From Elusimicrobiota bacterium (GTDB lineage: Bacteria; Elusimicrobiota; Elusimicrobia; JACQPE01), in the NCBI GenBank assembly GCA_016180815.1, contig JACPAN010000020.1, forward strand, positions 1-64,000: a stretch of 64,000 bases of DNA, written 5' to 3'. Below the pieces are notes generated by a model. It ran no database searches. It was not told the origin of the DNA and saw only the letters and a list, made by a program, of their open reading frames with translations. Position 1 is the stretch's first letter; every line of letters starts with the position of its first letter. The position numbers were made by a program, and so were the translations under genes. This document shows, piece after piece, positions 42,365-50,875 of the stretch.

Positions 42365-43410
42365 ATGCTTTCTGAGCGAAGAATTTATCTTGATCATAAC
42401 GCCACAACCCCTGTTCGTCCGGAGGTTGTCGAGGCCATGGCCCCGTTCTGGGGCCGCGTGTTCGGCAATCCCTCCAGCATCCATCAATGGGGCCAGGAGG
42501 CCAAAACAGCTCTGGAAACCGCTCGCCGGCAGGTCGCCGGGCTTTTTGGGGCTTCCGGAACCGATGGGATTATTTTTACTTCAGGCGGATCGGAAGCGAA
42601 TGTCTTAGGCATTCGGGGGAAGCCAGAGTCGATACGGAAGAATTGCGCCGCCGGATCAGGGCCGAAACCGGTTTGATCGTGGTCATGGCCGCCAATAACG
42701 AGACGGGAACGATTCAGGATATTGAGGCCATCGGGCGCCTGGCCCGGGAGGCGGGCATTCCTTTTCACGTGGATGCCGTTCAGGCCATGGGCAAAATACC
42801 GGTTCAAACCGAATCCTGGGGCGCGACAACCATTTCTTTATCCGGGCATAAAATCAACGCCCCTAAGGGCATCGGCGCGCTTTGGGCGGCCCTGAACCAT
42901 AACATTCGTCCGATTTTTCCCGGCCAACACGAAGGCGGACGCCGGGCCGGCACTCAGAACGTGCCTTATGCCGCGGGCTTGGGCCTGGCCGCGGCCTTGG
43001 CATCAGCCGATTTGCCGGGTTATGCGCAAAGAATCGGCGCCTTGCGCGATCGATTTGAGGGCATGATCCTTCGGGAAATCCCGGAGGTCCGCATCAACGG
43101 CTTGGGAGCGCCCCGTTTGCCAAATACCAGCCATTGTTCGTTCGCCGGAGTTGATGCCGCCCGCCTGGCGGTTGCTCTTGACCTTCAGGGGGTCGGCGCC
43201 TCAACCGGAAGCGCTTGCGCCTCCGGGGCCGCCCGCCCGTCGCATGTGCTTTCCGCCATGGCTCTTGACGAGCGTTGGCTCAAGGGCGGCGTTCGTTTTT
43301 CCTTTGGCAGGGGAACGACTCAGGAAGAGCTTGATATCGCGCTGGCGGCCGTTAAAAAAGCCGTGGACGCCCAGAGGCGAATGAACCTCGTGGCGAAAAG
43401 CCGTTTTTAG
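42365..43410 (+). pseudogene. nifS: Cysteine desulfurase (NifS/IscS family), disrupted by deletion and frameshift
   Basis: The 5' part (42365 to about 42625) encodes the PLP-enzyme start RRIYLDHNATTPVRPEVVEA ... FTSGGSEANVLGI. The frame then shifts. The rest, to 43410, encodes TEELRRRIRAETGLIVVMA, ANNETGTIQ, FHVDAVQAMGK, the PLP lysine in SGHKINAPKG, and the active-site cysteine in GSACASGAARPSHVL. Between the two parts a functional enzyme has about 45 residues, including the EH histidine (His104 of IscS) that stacks on PLP; here only 1-3 remain. About 130 bp, not a multiple of three, therefore appears deleted. The gene should be inactive unless this is an assembly error. The enzyme normally supplies sulfur for Fe-S clusters or tRNA thiolation. 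Confidence 0.87.
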
Positions 43411-43446
43411 GGCGTTATTACCTTAATTTAGTACAATTAACTTAAT

Positions 43447-43473
43447 AAGGTGCCTAAGGGCACCTTTTCTTTT
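43447..43473 (+). terminator. Intrinsic terminator between nifS and rimP
   Basis: AAGGTGCC, loop TAAG, GGCACCTT form an 8-bp stem followed by TTCTTTT. It ends transcription of the desulfurase gene, or attenuates the rimP operon if the TACAAT at 43432-43437 is a -10 box. Confidence 0.75.
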
Positions 43474-43506
43474 ACCTGTGTCCACGAATACGCAGGGCAG
43501 GTCTTT

Positions 43507-43983
43507 ATGTCGTGTATGGAACTTAAAGAAAAACTTGAGGAAATCTTAAGCCCGGTCATCAGCCAAGAAGGTCTGGAATTGCTTGATATCGAGTGGCGTT
43601 CCGAACAGAACGGCTGGGTGCTGAGGCTGATTTTGGACAGCGAGGCTAAGCCCGTGACCTTGCATGATTGCGAGCGCGTCAGCCATAAGGTCGGGCCGCA
43701 TCTGGACAATTTGGACATCATTACGCATGGTTATCACCTGGAAGTTTCCTCCCCCGGCCTTAGGCGTCCGTTGAAGAAAGAAAAGGATTATTTGCGATTT
43801 TTGGGCGAACGCGTTCACTTGACGTTGAAGGAGCCCCTTGAAGGGACGAATCAGCGCGTATTGACCGCTTATTTGGCGGGCTTCCAGGAAGGCAGGGTTC
43901 TCTTGGTCGAAGGCTCGAGGCGTTGGTCCTTGGCTCTGGCCAATGTGGAAAAAGCCCATTTAGATCCGGAGATTAATCCGTAA
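43507..43983 (+). CDS. rimP: Ribosome maturation factor RimP
   Basis: Cytoplasmic factor needed for 30S subunit assembly. From ATG 43507 the product is 158 residues, usual for RimP; an upstream in-frame GTG (43450) lies inside the terminator stem and is rejected, and ATG 43516 is an alternative. Family features: an N-terminal domain with LEEILSPVISQEGLELLDIE, then VTLHDCERVSHKVGPHLD and YHLEVSSPGLRRPLKKEKDY, and a C-terminal Sm-like domain. It ends one base before nusA, giving the widespread rimP-nusA-infB order. Confidence 0.93.
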   Translation: MSCMELKEKLEEILSPVISQEGLELLDIEWRSEQNGWVLRLILDSEAKPVTLHDCERVSHKVGPHLDNLDIITHGYHLEVSSPGLRRPLKKEKDYLRFLGERVHLTLKEPLEGTNQRVLTAYLAGFQEGRVLLVEGSRRWSLALANVEKAHLDPEINP

Positions 43984-45105
43984 ATGAGTCAATCGAAAAG
44001 CGAATTCATCCTCCTCTTGGAGACCATCGAGAAGGACAAGGGCATCCCTCGTCAGGAGATTTTGCGCCTGATCGAAGGGGCGCTGGTATCCGCGCTCCAC
44101 AAACATTTAGGCCGCGAGGTCCCGGTTCAGGCGACCATGGACGCTGAGACCGGTGAAATGCGCGCGGCCGTGGTTAAAAAAGTCGTCAAGCAGGTGAGCG
44201 ATCCTGTGGCTGAGATTTCCGCGGAACAGGCGAAAAAACTCGGCCTCACCGCCGAGCTTGAGGCCGAATGCCCGGTTTTAGTGGACACGACGGAGTTTTC
44301 CCGGATTGCGGCCCAAACAGCCAAACAGGTCATCCTTCAGAAGCTCAGGGAAGTGGAAAAAGAGAACCTATTCAAAGATTTCAAGAAAAAAGAAAGCCTG
44401 GTGGTCACAGGTTCGGTTTATCGCTACGGGCAGGATAAAACGGTGTACGTCAGCCTGGGCAAAATCGAGGCGATTTTGAAAAAAGAGGATCAGATCCCCG
44501 GCGAGCGTTTCGCCATCGGCTATACCATCAAGGCTTTGGTCCGGGCCGTGGAATTAAGCGTCAAGGGGCCGCAGGTTTATTTATCGCGTTCCTCTGCGGA
44601 ATTCGTTAAAAGCCTGCTGCGTCTTGAGGTGCCGGAAGTGCATGACGGCACGGTCGAGGTGCTCAAAGTCGCGCGCGAACCCGGTTTTCGGTCCAAAGTT
44701 TTGGTGAAATCATCCAACCCCAGGGTCGATCCCGTGGGCGCTTGCGTGGGCATCAAGGGCACACGCATCAAACCCGTGATCAATGAATTGCACGGTGAAA
44801 AAATCGATTTAATACCGTTCTCGGACAAGGTGGGGGAGATGTTGGCCGCCTCGTTGGCGCCGGCTAAAGTAGTTAAAATAGAGCTTGAGGATCATGATAA
44901 GAAAACAGCCCACATTTACGCGGCCCAGGACCAAGTGGCCGGCGCCATCGGCAAGGATGGGCTGAATTTGAAGCTGGCCATCGAACTTTCAGGGTGGAAT
45001 ATGACCATTGAACAAGCCGCGACGGAACCTGTTCAACCGGTCGCGCCGCCTGCCGCCGAGCCGATTCCGTCGCCGTCGAGCGCTACAGAGGGTTCTGAGC
45101 AATAA
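43984..45105 (+). CDS. nusA: Transcription termination/antitermination factor NusA
   Basis: 373 residues. RNA polymerase-binding NusA N-terminal domain (about 1-130), S1 domain (about 137-205: LVVTGSVYRYGQDKTVYVSL) and two KH domains (about 205-350) with VGACVGIKGTRIKPVINEL and GAIGKDGLNLKLAIELSGW. There is no C-terminal acidic repeat domain of the E. coli type, as in most non-proteobacteria. The last 25 residues are Pro/Ala-rich. It modulates pausing, termination and rRNA antitermination. Immediately follows rimP; infB starts 2 bp after the stop. Confidence 0.96.
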   Translation: MSQSKSEFILLLETIEKDKGIPRQEILRLIEGALVSALHKHLGREVPVQATMDAETGEMRAAVVKKVVKQVSDPVAEISAEQAKKLGLTAELEAECPVLVDTTEFSRIAAQTAKQVILQKLREVEKENLFKDFKKKESLVVTGSVYRYGQDKTVYVSLGKIEAILKKEDQIPGERFAIGYTIKALVRAVELSVKGPQVYLSRSSAEFVKSLLRLEVPEVHDGTVEVLKVAREPGFRSKVLVKSSNPRVDPVGACVGIKGTRIKPVINELHGEKIDLIPFSDKVGEMLAASLAPAKVVKIELEDHDKKTAHIYAAQDQVAGAIGKDGLNLKLAIELSGWNMTIEQAATEPVQPVAPPAAEPIPSPSSATEGSEQ

Positions 45106-45107
45106 TT

Positions 45108-47381
45108 ATGGCCAAAAAAGAAATCGAAAAAAAACCGCGCGCCGCGTCGAGAGAGAAGGCCGCCGCCAAAAGCGAAACCCGGCCGAAAGCGGATCAAGAA
45201 CCCGGTAAACGCGTCGAGAAAACGTCCGTTAAATCAGCGGCTAAAACCGTCGCAAAACCGGCGCGCTCAAAGCCCCCGAAAAAGGCCCATCTCGATGAGG
45301 GCCATCTCACGGCTGATCAAGCCCCCGTTGAAACGGCTAAACCTTTGACCGTCAAGACCAGACGTTCCTCCGCTAAAACAAAGAAAGAGGTTGTTGAGGC
45401 CGCGCCGCGCGAAGCAACCGCCACGGTTGTTCCCGAGGCCGTCCCGGTCGAGACGAAACCGCACCCCGCGCAGCCTGTCGAAATCCCGCAGCCGTCCAAA
45501 CCGCCGCCTGTTTCGGTCGTTGCGGCTTTGACGCCGACGTCCGCGCCCGTTGCGCCCGCTCCGGCGCTCCCTAAAGTCACGCCGGCCCCGGTGGAACCTT
45601 TGAAAAAGAAAATCGTTTTAACGCCGCAGGCCACGGTCAAAGAATTGGCCGGGCTTTTAGGGGTCGGCATTTCGGATGTGATCAAACGATTGATGGGTTT
45701 TGGGGTTTGGGCCACGATCAATCAGCGCCTTGAGCCTGATATGGCCAAATTGGTGGCCGGTGAAATGGGTTTTGAGGTTGAAGTGCCCAAGGTGTTCGAG
45801 CAAGAGGAGGCGTCGTTGGTTCCCCGGGCAGCCGAGGGCGCCGAACATTTGCAGCCGCGCGCTCCCATCGTGACTATTATGGGGCATGTCGATCACGGTA
45901 AAACCACGCTGTTGGACGCGATCCGCCAGACCAGGGTCGCGGAACAAGAGGCGGGCGGCATCACGCAACATATCGGCGCCTATAAGGTCAAAACATCCAA
46001 AGGCGAAATCGTTTTTTTGGACACACCGGGTCATGAGGCCTTCACCGCCATGCGCGCGCGCGGCGCCAAGGTGACGGACATGGTCGTTCTCGTCGTGGCC
46101 GCCGACGACCGCGTCATGCCGCAGACCATCGAGGCCATCGATCATGCCAAAGCCGGCGGCGTAAAAATCGTGGTGGCGATCAATAAAGTAGACAAGCCTG
46201 AGGCCAATGTCAACCGCGTTAAGCAGGAGTTGGGCGACTTGGGCTTGGTGCCCGAAGAATGGGGCGGGAAAACGGTCATGGTGGAAGTTTCCGCCAAGAA
46301 AAAGATCAATATCGATAAATTGTTGGAAATGATTTTGCTTGAGGCCGAATTGATGGAGTTGAAGGCCAACCCCGACCGCCCGGCCGCGGCCGCGATTTTG
46401 GAAGCGCGCAAGGACCCGAAAAAAGGCAATGTCGCTTCCGTCCTGGTGTCCGACGGAACGCTGCGCGTGGGGGACCCTTTTCTTTGCGGCATCACTTGGG
46501 GCAAAGTGCGCGCCATGGTGGATGAGCATAACGTTAAGCTGACCCAGGCGCCGCCGGCGACCCCGGTCATGGTGCTGGGTTTTGAGGAGGTGGCTCAAGC
46601 GGGCGACCGTTTGTTGGTCGCCAAGGATGAGCGCCAAGCCCGCGAAATTGCCGGCCGGCGTAAAATTGAATTCGAGACCATCCACGGCAAGAAAGCGACC
46701 AAGCACCTGATGTTGGAAGATTTGCACGAGAAAATCGAACAAGGTTTGGTCAAGGAATTCCGCATCGTCTTGCGGGCGGACATGCAGGGATCGCTGGAAG
46801 CCATCGTGGGCGAGCTGTCCAAGCTTCATCATGAAGAAGTCGTGATCAAGGTTCTTCACGCGGGGGTGGGCTCCATCAGCCTTTCCGACGTGCTTCTGGC
46901 CGCGGCCAGCGACGCCGTTGTCCTGGGCTTTCATGTTCTTACGGACAATCGCGCCGAGGAGGAAGCCAAACGCGAATCCGTGGAGTTGCGCATTTATTCG
47001 GTCATTTATGAGTTGATTGATGATGCGCGAGCCGCTTTGGAAGGCCTCTTGACGCCGATCATCAAAGAGAATGTGTTGGGTTCGGCCGAGGTCAGAAAGT
47101 CGTTTAAAGTGACCGGCGTCGGCCATGTGGCCGGATGCATGGTGCTTCAAGGGAAGATGACCCGGGGCATGCGCGGGCGCGTTTGGCGCAAAGACGCCAA
47201 GCTGCTGGAGGGAAAAGTGACCAGCTTAAAGCGCGTCAAAGACGACGTTGCGGAAGTGGCGCACGGCTATGAATGCGGCGTGGTGATCAGCGGTTACAAT
47301 GATCCGCGTCCGGGCGACCGCATCGAATGTTTCGAAGAGGTCAAGGAGCTCAAAAAGCTCGCCTCAAAAACAGCCAAATAA
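45108..47381 (+). CDS. infB: Translation initiation factor IF-2
   Basis: 757 residues. GTPase that brings initiator tRNA to the 30S subunit. A long Lys/Ala/Pro-rich N-terminal region (1-165) precedes an IF2-N domain ([20 protein letters not shown]) and the G domain with [10 protein letters not shown] (about 258), DTPGHEAF and NKVDKP. Domains II, III and C2 follow ([23 protein letters not shown]). The variable N-terminus lacks complex repeats. Part of the rimP-nusA-infB-rbfA operon. A long open frame on the opposite strand here is a composition artefact. Confidence 0.97.
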   Translation: MAKKEIEKKPRAASREKAAAKSETRPKADQEPGKRVEKTSVKSAAKTVAKPARSKPPKKAHLDEGHLTADQAPVETAKPLTVKTRRSSAKTKKEVVEAAPREATATVVPEAVPVETKPHPAQPVEIPQPSKPPPVSVVAALTPTSAPVAPAPALPKVTPAPVEPLKKKIVLTPQATVKELAGLLGVGISDVIKRLMGFGVWATINQRLEPDMAKLVAGEMGFEVEVPKVFEQEEASLVPRAAEGAEHLQPRAPIVTIMGHVDHGKTTLLDAIRQTRVAEQEAGGITQHIGAYKVKTSKGEIVFLDTPGHEAFTAMRARGAKVTDMVVLVVAADDRVMPQTIEAIDHAKAGGVKIVVAINKVDKPEANVNRVKQELGDLGLVPEEWGGKTVMVEVSAKKKINIDKLLEMILLEAELMELKANPDRPAAAAILEARKDPKKGNVASVLVSDGTLRVGDPFLCGITWGKVRAMVDEHNVKLTQAPPATPVMVLGFEEVAQAGDRLLVAKDERQAREIAGRRKIEFETIHGKKATKHLMLEDLHEKIEQGLVKEFRIVLRADMQGSLEAIVGELSKLHHEEVVIKVLHAGVGSISLSDVLLAAASDAVVLGFHVLTDNRAEEEAKRESVELRIYSVIYELIDDARAALEGLLTPIIKENVLGSAEVRKSFKVTGVGHVAGCMVLQGKMTRGMRGRVWRKDAKLLEGKVTSLKRVKDDVAEVAHGYECGVVISGYNDPRPGDRIECFEEVKELKKLASKTAK

Positions 47382-47394
47382 CAAGCAAGGCCAG

Positions 47395-47832
47395 ATGTTT
47401 CCCGATCGCATCAGCCGCGTTGAAAGCATGATTCAAGAAGAGGTGACGCGTCTGCTTGAGATTCATCGCGAAGAGATTCGCAATGCGGTTAAGGACGACG
47501 CGTTATTGACCGTCACGCGGGTTTCCGTGGCGCGGAATTTGGAATCGGCGTTGATCCGCTACTCCTGGACAGGGACGCCGGCCGAACCTGAGGCGTTTGC
47601 GCAAAAACTGCGCGATACATTGTCCGATCTTGAACCCGTGCTGGGCCGGGAACTGGCCCGGAGGGTCCGATTAAAGCGTATGCCCAAGCTGACATTTATG
47701 TACGATGGTTCGTTTGAAGCCGCGGATCGGGTTTATCAGATTTTAAAAGGGCTTGAGGCCGAAACCGTAACCCCGGCTCAAGAGCCCGGAAAAAAAGGCG
47801 TTCAACGTGAATCACGCAGACACCGCCGCTAA
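47395..47832 (+). CDS. rbfA: Ribosome-binding factor A
   Basis: 145 residues from ATG 47395 (MFPDRISRVESM). An upstream in-frame start would sit inside infB and is rejected. RbfA KH-type fold: RISRVESMIQEEVTRLL near the N-terminus, LLTVTRVSVARNLESA in the middle, and RLKRMPKLTFMYDGS near the C-terminus, the characteristic end of the domain. Needed for late 16S rRNA 5' maturation and cold adaptation. A basic tail (ESRRHRR) closes the protein. The next gene overlaps by 26 bp. Confidence 0.92.
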   Translation: MFPDRISRVESMIQEEVTRLLEIHREEIRNAVKDDALLTVTRVSVARNLESALIRYSWTGTPAEPEAFAQKLRDTLSDLEPVLGRELARRVRLKRMPKLTFMYDGSFEAADRVYQILKGLEAETVTPAQEPGKKGVQRESRRHRR

Positions 47833-48826
47833 AGCTCCAGCACCTTTGCTGCGCGCTTTGCGCGAGGCCAAAAGCTTCGGCATCGTCGGCCATGTCAAAC
47901 CCGACGCGGATACCTTGGGTTCGTCATTGGCCATCGCCAGCCTTTTGCGGCGCATCAAACCCGGACGAAAAATAGTGCTCGGCAACGCCAACCCCATCCC
48001 GGAGCAGTTGTGTTTTCTGCCTAAATGGAAGACGGTGATCGCTCCCGCTCAACGCAGCAATCTCAAAGGGCTCGATTGCGCTATTTACCTGGAGTGCTCC
48101 AACCCGGAGCGTTCCGGCGGCATCGCGGTGCCCGAGGATTTTCGGTTGACCATCAATATCGATCACCATAAAACAGGCCGGGGGTTCGCGGACGTCAATT
48201 GGATCAATCCGCGGGCCTCGTCGAACGCCGAGCAGGTCTTCATTCTTTTTAGGGCTTTCGGCTTGGCCCCGACCAAGGAAGATGCCGTCTGTCTTTATGC
48301 GGGCATGGTTTCGGACACCGGCCGTTTTCAATATTCGTTGACCAGCCCCTTCACGCATCGTGTGGCCGCTGAGCTTCTTGAAGTCGGCATCCCCCATACC
48401 CGGATCGCGGAACGGCTCTTCAGCACCAAAACGGTGGAGCATTTGCGCCTATTGGCCAGGGCCGTGGGCACCATGCAGTTTCCGGCCAACGGAAAACTGG
48501 CGGTGCTGAGGCTTTCAGCCAAGGATTTCGGCGAATTCGACCAGCATGCGACTCAGACGGAGGATATCGTCAATTACGGTCTTTTCCCCGAGCATGTGGA
48601 AGTGGCTTTTTTCTTGAAGGAAGAGCCGTTTCGAGGCAAGGGCGTGATTTCCGTTTCCTTTCGCTCGAGGGGGAAGGTGGATGTCTCGGTGCTGGCGGCC
48701 AGTTTCGGCGGCGGCGGGCATCGCAATGCGGCCGGCTGCGAAATACGGGGGCTTGCCTTGGAGCAGGCGGAAAAGATTTTGACCGAGCGCGCCGCGGCGC
48801 TGTTATCCCAAGCCAAGCTGTCGTAA
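47807..48826 (+). CDS. nrnA: DHH/DHHA1 phosphoesterase, NrnA family (nano-RNase/pAp phosphatase)
   Basis: 339 residues from GTG 47807. Degrades nanoRNAs and dephosphorylates pAp in related bacteria. DHH-domain motifs: GHVKPDADTLGS (about 28-39), the DHH triad in NIDHHKTGRGF, and GMVSDTGRFQYS. The DHHA1 domain ends with FGGGGHRNAAGCE, the substrate-binding motif. All metal ligands expected for the family seem present. Position between rbfA and truB is common in many phyla. Related pGpG/c-di-AMP phosphodiesterases share these motifs, so exact substrate is unsure; a role in c-di-GMP turnover (pGpG) is possible. Confidence 0.92.
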   Translation: MNHADTAAKAPAPLLRALREAKSFGIVGHVKPDADTLGSSLAIASLLRRIKPGRKIVLGNANPIPEQLCFLPKWKTVIAPAQRSNLKGLDCAIYLECSNPERSGGIAVPEDFRLTINIDHHKTGRGFADVNWINPRASSNAEQVFILFRAFGLAPTKEDAVCLYAGMVSDTGRFQYSLTSPFTHRVAAELLEVGIPHTRIAERLFSTKTVEHLRLLARAVGTMQFPANGKLAVLRLSAKDFGEFDQHATQTEDIVNYGLFPEHVEVAFFLKEEPFRGKGVISVSFRSRGKVDVSVLAASFGGGGHRNAAGCEIRGLALEQAEKILTERAAALLSQAKLS

Positions 48827-48851
48827 ATCCTGATTTTTGCAACCGATTGGC

Positions 48852-49598
48852 ATGCACGGTTTATTAAATCTTTACAAGCCCGCCGGCCCGACGTCTTACG
48901 ATATGATCCGGCGCATCAAAAAAATCATCAATCAGGGCAAGTCCATCAAAATCGGTCATTCCGGAACATTGGACCCGTTCGCCGAAGGGGTGCTGCTGGT
49001 TTTATTCGGGAAAGCGACCAAGCTCGCCGAGCGGCTCATGGCTTGCCCTAAAGTCTATGCCGGCTCCATCCGCCTGGGGCGATCCACGGACACGGATGAT
49101 CGAACGGGCCGCTTCATAGGCAGCGCTCCCGCGGAGGCCCTGGCCGCCTTGGATCCGCAAGCCGTCCGCGCGGCAGCCGGGCGTTTGACCGGCGAGCTCG
49201 ATCAAGCGCCTCCTGTTTTTTCGGCTCTGCATTTAAACGGCCGCCGCCTCTATGATTTGGCCAGAAGCGGCCAAGCGGTTTCGCTGCCGCCGCGGCGGGT
49301 CAAAATTCATGAATTCACGGTTACGCAAGTCGATTTATCCGACCGTTCGTCGCCGATCGCGGCTTTCCGCGCTTGCGTCGGGCGCGGCGCTTATATCAGA
49401 AGCTTGGCTCGGGATTTAGGGACCGCCCTCGGCGTGGGCGGCTACCTGGAGAGCCTGGAACGTTCGGCAGTCGGCCCTTTTTTATCCAGCCGGTCTCTGC
49501 GGCTCGCGGATGACGCGAATGCCGGTTTAATCGCCGGCCAAATGTTAAATTATGAGCAAACACTGACATGCCTGGATCAAGCAGAAAGCGCATCTTAG
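48852..49598 (+). CDS. truB: tRNA pseudouridine-55 synthase TruB
   Basis: 248 residues from ATG 48852; TTG 48837 is a weaker choice. Converts U55 of the tRNA T-loop to pseudouridine. Motifs: LLNLYKPAGPTSYDMIRRIK, then HSGTLDPFAEGVLLVL with the catalytic Asp in GTLDP, and CGRGAYIRSLARDLGT-type C-terminal motif (here CVGRGAYIRSLARDLG). A short C-terminal region follows instead of a full PUA domain. No Shine-Dalgarno sequence is evident. It overlaps ribF by 31 bp. Confidence 0.95.
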   Translation: MHGLLNLYKPAGPTSYDMIRRIKKIINQGKSIKIGHSGTLDPFAEGVLLVLFGKATKLAERLMACPKVYAGSIRLGRSTDTDDRTGRFIGSAPAEALAALDPQAVRAAAGRLTGELDQAPPVFSALHLNGRRLYDLARSGQAVSLPPRRVKIHEFTVTQVDLSDRSSPIAAFRACVGRGAYIRSLARDLGTALGVGGYLESLERSAVGPFLSSRSLRLADDANAGLIAGQMLNYEQTLTCLDQAESAS

Positions 49599-50473
49599 CC
49601 CTGGGCACGTTCGACGGCGTGCATTTGGGCCATCGCCGCCTGATCGAAATCATGCTCAAAGCAGCCGAGCGCCGACATTTAGAGCCCATAGTCGTCTTGT
49701 TCCCGTATTCACCCCGCATTTTTCTTCATTCCCCTCAACGCGTTGTCCGGCTTCTGAGCACGGTGCAGGAACGGATCGCTATTCTTAAAAACGAGTTTGG
49801 AGTGGAGCAGGTTAAAGCCCTGACCATGCGCAAGGCGTTGTTTAACCTTCCGGCGAGCCGGTTCCTGGCCGATTACGCCGGACGCCGTTGGGGAGCGAAG
49901 GCCATGGTGTTCGGAGAGAATTTCGCTCTGGGCAACCGGCGCCTCTGCCATGCGGCCAATTTTTTGCGTTACGCGGGGCCGTTGGGCATCGAGGGCATCC
50001 GGGTGAGTTTGAGGCACGGGCACATGGCCCCGATTTCCTCTTCCCGCATCCGCGGCCTGCTGGCCGAGGGCCATTTGCCCGAGGCTAATCGTCTGCTGGG
50101 GCGGCCTTATCAAATGTCGGGGCCGGTGGTGCGCGGCCAGGGCATCGGCCGGCGCCTGTTGGGTTATCCGACCGCTAATTTAAGGATTCCCGCGCAAAAG
50201 ATACTGCCCCTGGGCGTTTACCAGGCGCATATTCCGGAGCTTGATCGCACGGCCATGGTCAATATCGGCCATCGGCCCACGGTGCGGGTTTTTTCCAGCG
50301 CCCGAGTTCCCTGGGTAGAGGCCCATGTGCTTCATTTTGCCGGCGTTCTTTACGGGCGCCGTTTGACCCTGCAACTCGTCAAGAAGCTGCGCGGAGAGCG
50401 GAAATTCGAATCGCTGGATGATCTTCGGTTTCAGATTGCGCGGGACATTCGTGCGGTGTTAAAGCGAGTCTGA
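49568..50473 (+). CDS. ribF: Bifunctional riboflavin kinase / FAD synthetase
   Basis: 301 residues. Makes FMN and then FAD. The N-terminal nucleotidyltransferase domain has LGTFDGVHLGHRRLI (HxGH-type motif) and ISSSRIRGLLAEG. The C-terminal kinase domain has GQGIGRRLLGYPTANL, then VNIGHRPTV and, near the end, LVKKLRGERKFESLDDLRFQ. Length is normal for RibF. It is the last gene of the tightly packed operon; rpsO follows with its own promoter. Confidence 0.95.
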   Translation: MPGSSRKRILALGTFDGVHLGHRRLIEIMLKAAERRHLEPIVVLFPYSPRIFLHSPQRVVRLLSTVQERIAILKNEFGVEQVKALTMRKALFNLPASRFLADYAGRRWGAKAMVFGENFALGNRRLCHAANFLRYAGPLGIEGIRVSLRHGHMAPISSSRIRGLLAEGHLPEANRLLGRPYQMSGPVVRGQGIGRRLLGYPTANLRIPAQKILPLGVYQAHIPELDRTAMVNIGHRPTVRVFSSARVPWVEAHVLHFAGVLYGRRLTLQLVKKLRGERKFESLDDLRFQIARDIRAVLKRV

Positions 50474-50475
50474 CC

Positions 50476-50484
50476 TGCTATAAT
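50476..50484 (+). promoter_or_regulatory. Extended -10 promoter of rpsO
   Basis: TGCTATAAT is a perfect extended -10 element directly after the ribF stop. The predicted RNA start (about 50491) is 4 nt before the rpsO ATG, and no Shine-Dalgarno sequence is seen. Confidence 0.6.
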
Positions 50485-50494
50485 AACAACGAAA

Positions 50495-50758
50495 ATGTTG
50501 ACAAAGGAACAAAAAGCGGACATTGTGAGGCGCTACGCCTCGAATCCCAAAGATACGGGAACCACGGTCGTCCAAATCGCGTTTTTGGCCAAGCGGATCC
50601 AAAATATTTCCGCGCATTTAAAAGCGAGAAAGAACGATCATTCTTCCGAGCGGGGGCTGTTGAGGCTCGTGGGCCAACGCCGATCGCTGTTTCGCTATCT
50701 TGATCGGCGGGACCCTGAGGCTGCAAAAAAACTCCGTTCGGATCTTGACGTCGGTTAA
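50495..50758 (+). CDS. rpsO: 30S ribosomal protein S15
   Basis: 87 residues, standard S15 length. Binds the three-way junction of helices 20-22 in 16S rRNA. Family motifs: HLKARKNDHSSERGLLRLVG and RRSLFRYLDRRDPEAA. The central DTGTTVVQIAFLAKRI is the usual S15 DTGSxEVQIAxLTxRI in slightly changed form. The rpsO-pnp pair is conserved across bacteria. Probably translated from a nearly leaderless mRNA. Confidence 0.97.
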   Translation: MLTKEQKADIVRRYASNPKDTGTTVVQIAFLAKRIQNISAHLKARKNDHSSERGLLRLVGQRRSLFRYLDRRDPEAAKKLRSDLDVG

Positions 50759-50875
50759 ATCGGTTTTTAACCACGCCTACCCGGGGAGTCTGAATTTGCG
50801 CCGGCCTGCCATGCCCGACCTATTGTCCATAAAAAAACATTTAATATTTGAAACCATTAAATAAAAGGAGCACTT

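Noticed and set aside
43450-43506. Upstream GTG start for rimP
   Set aside because: It falls inside the intrinsic terminator stem, and the extra residues have no RimP similarity.
45657-47150. 497-codon open frame on the minus strand inside infB
   Set aside because: It is the antisense of a well-conserved IF-2 gene; His/Gln/Gly-rich product without any family pattern, explained by GC-rich codon bias.
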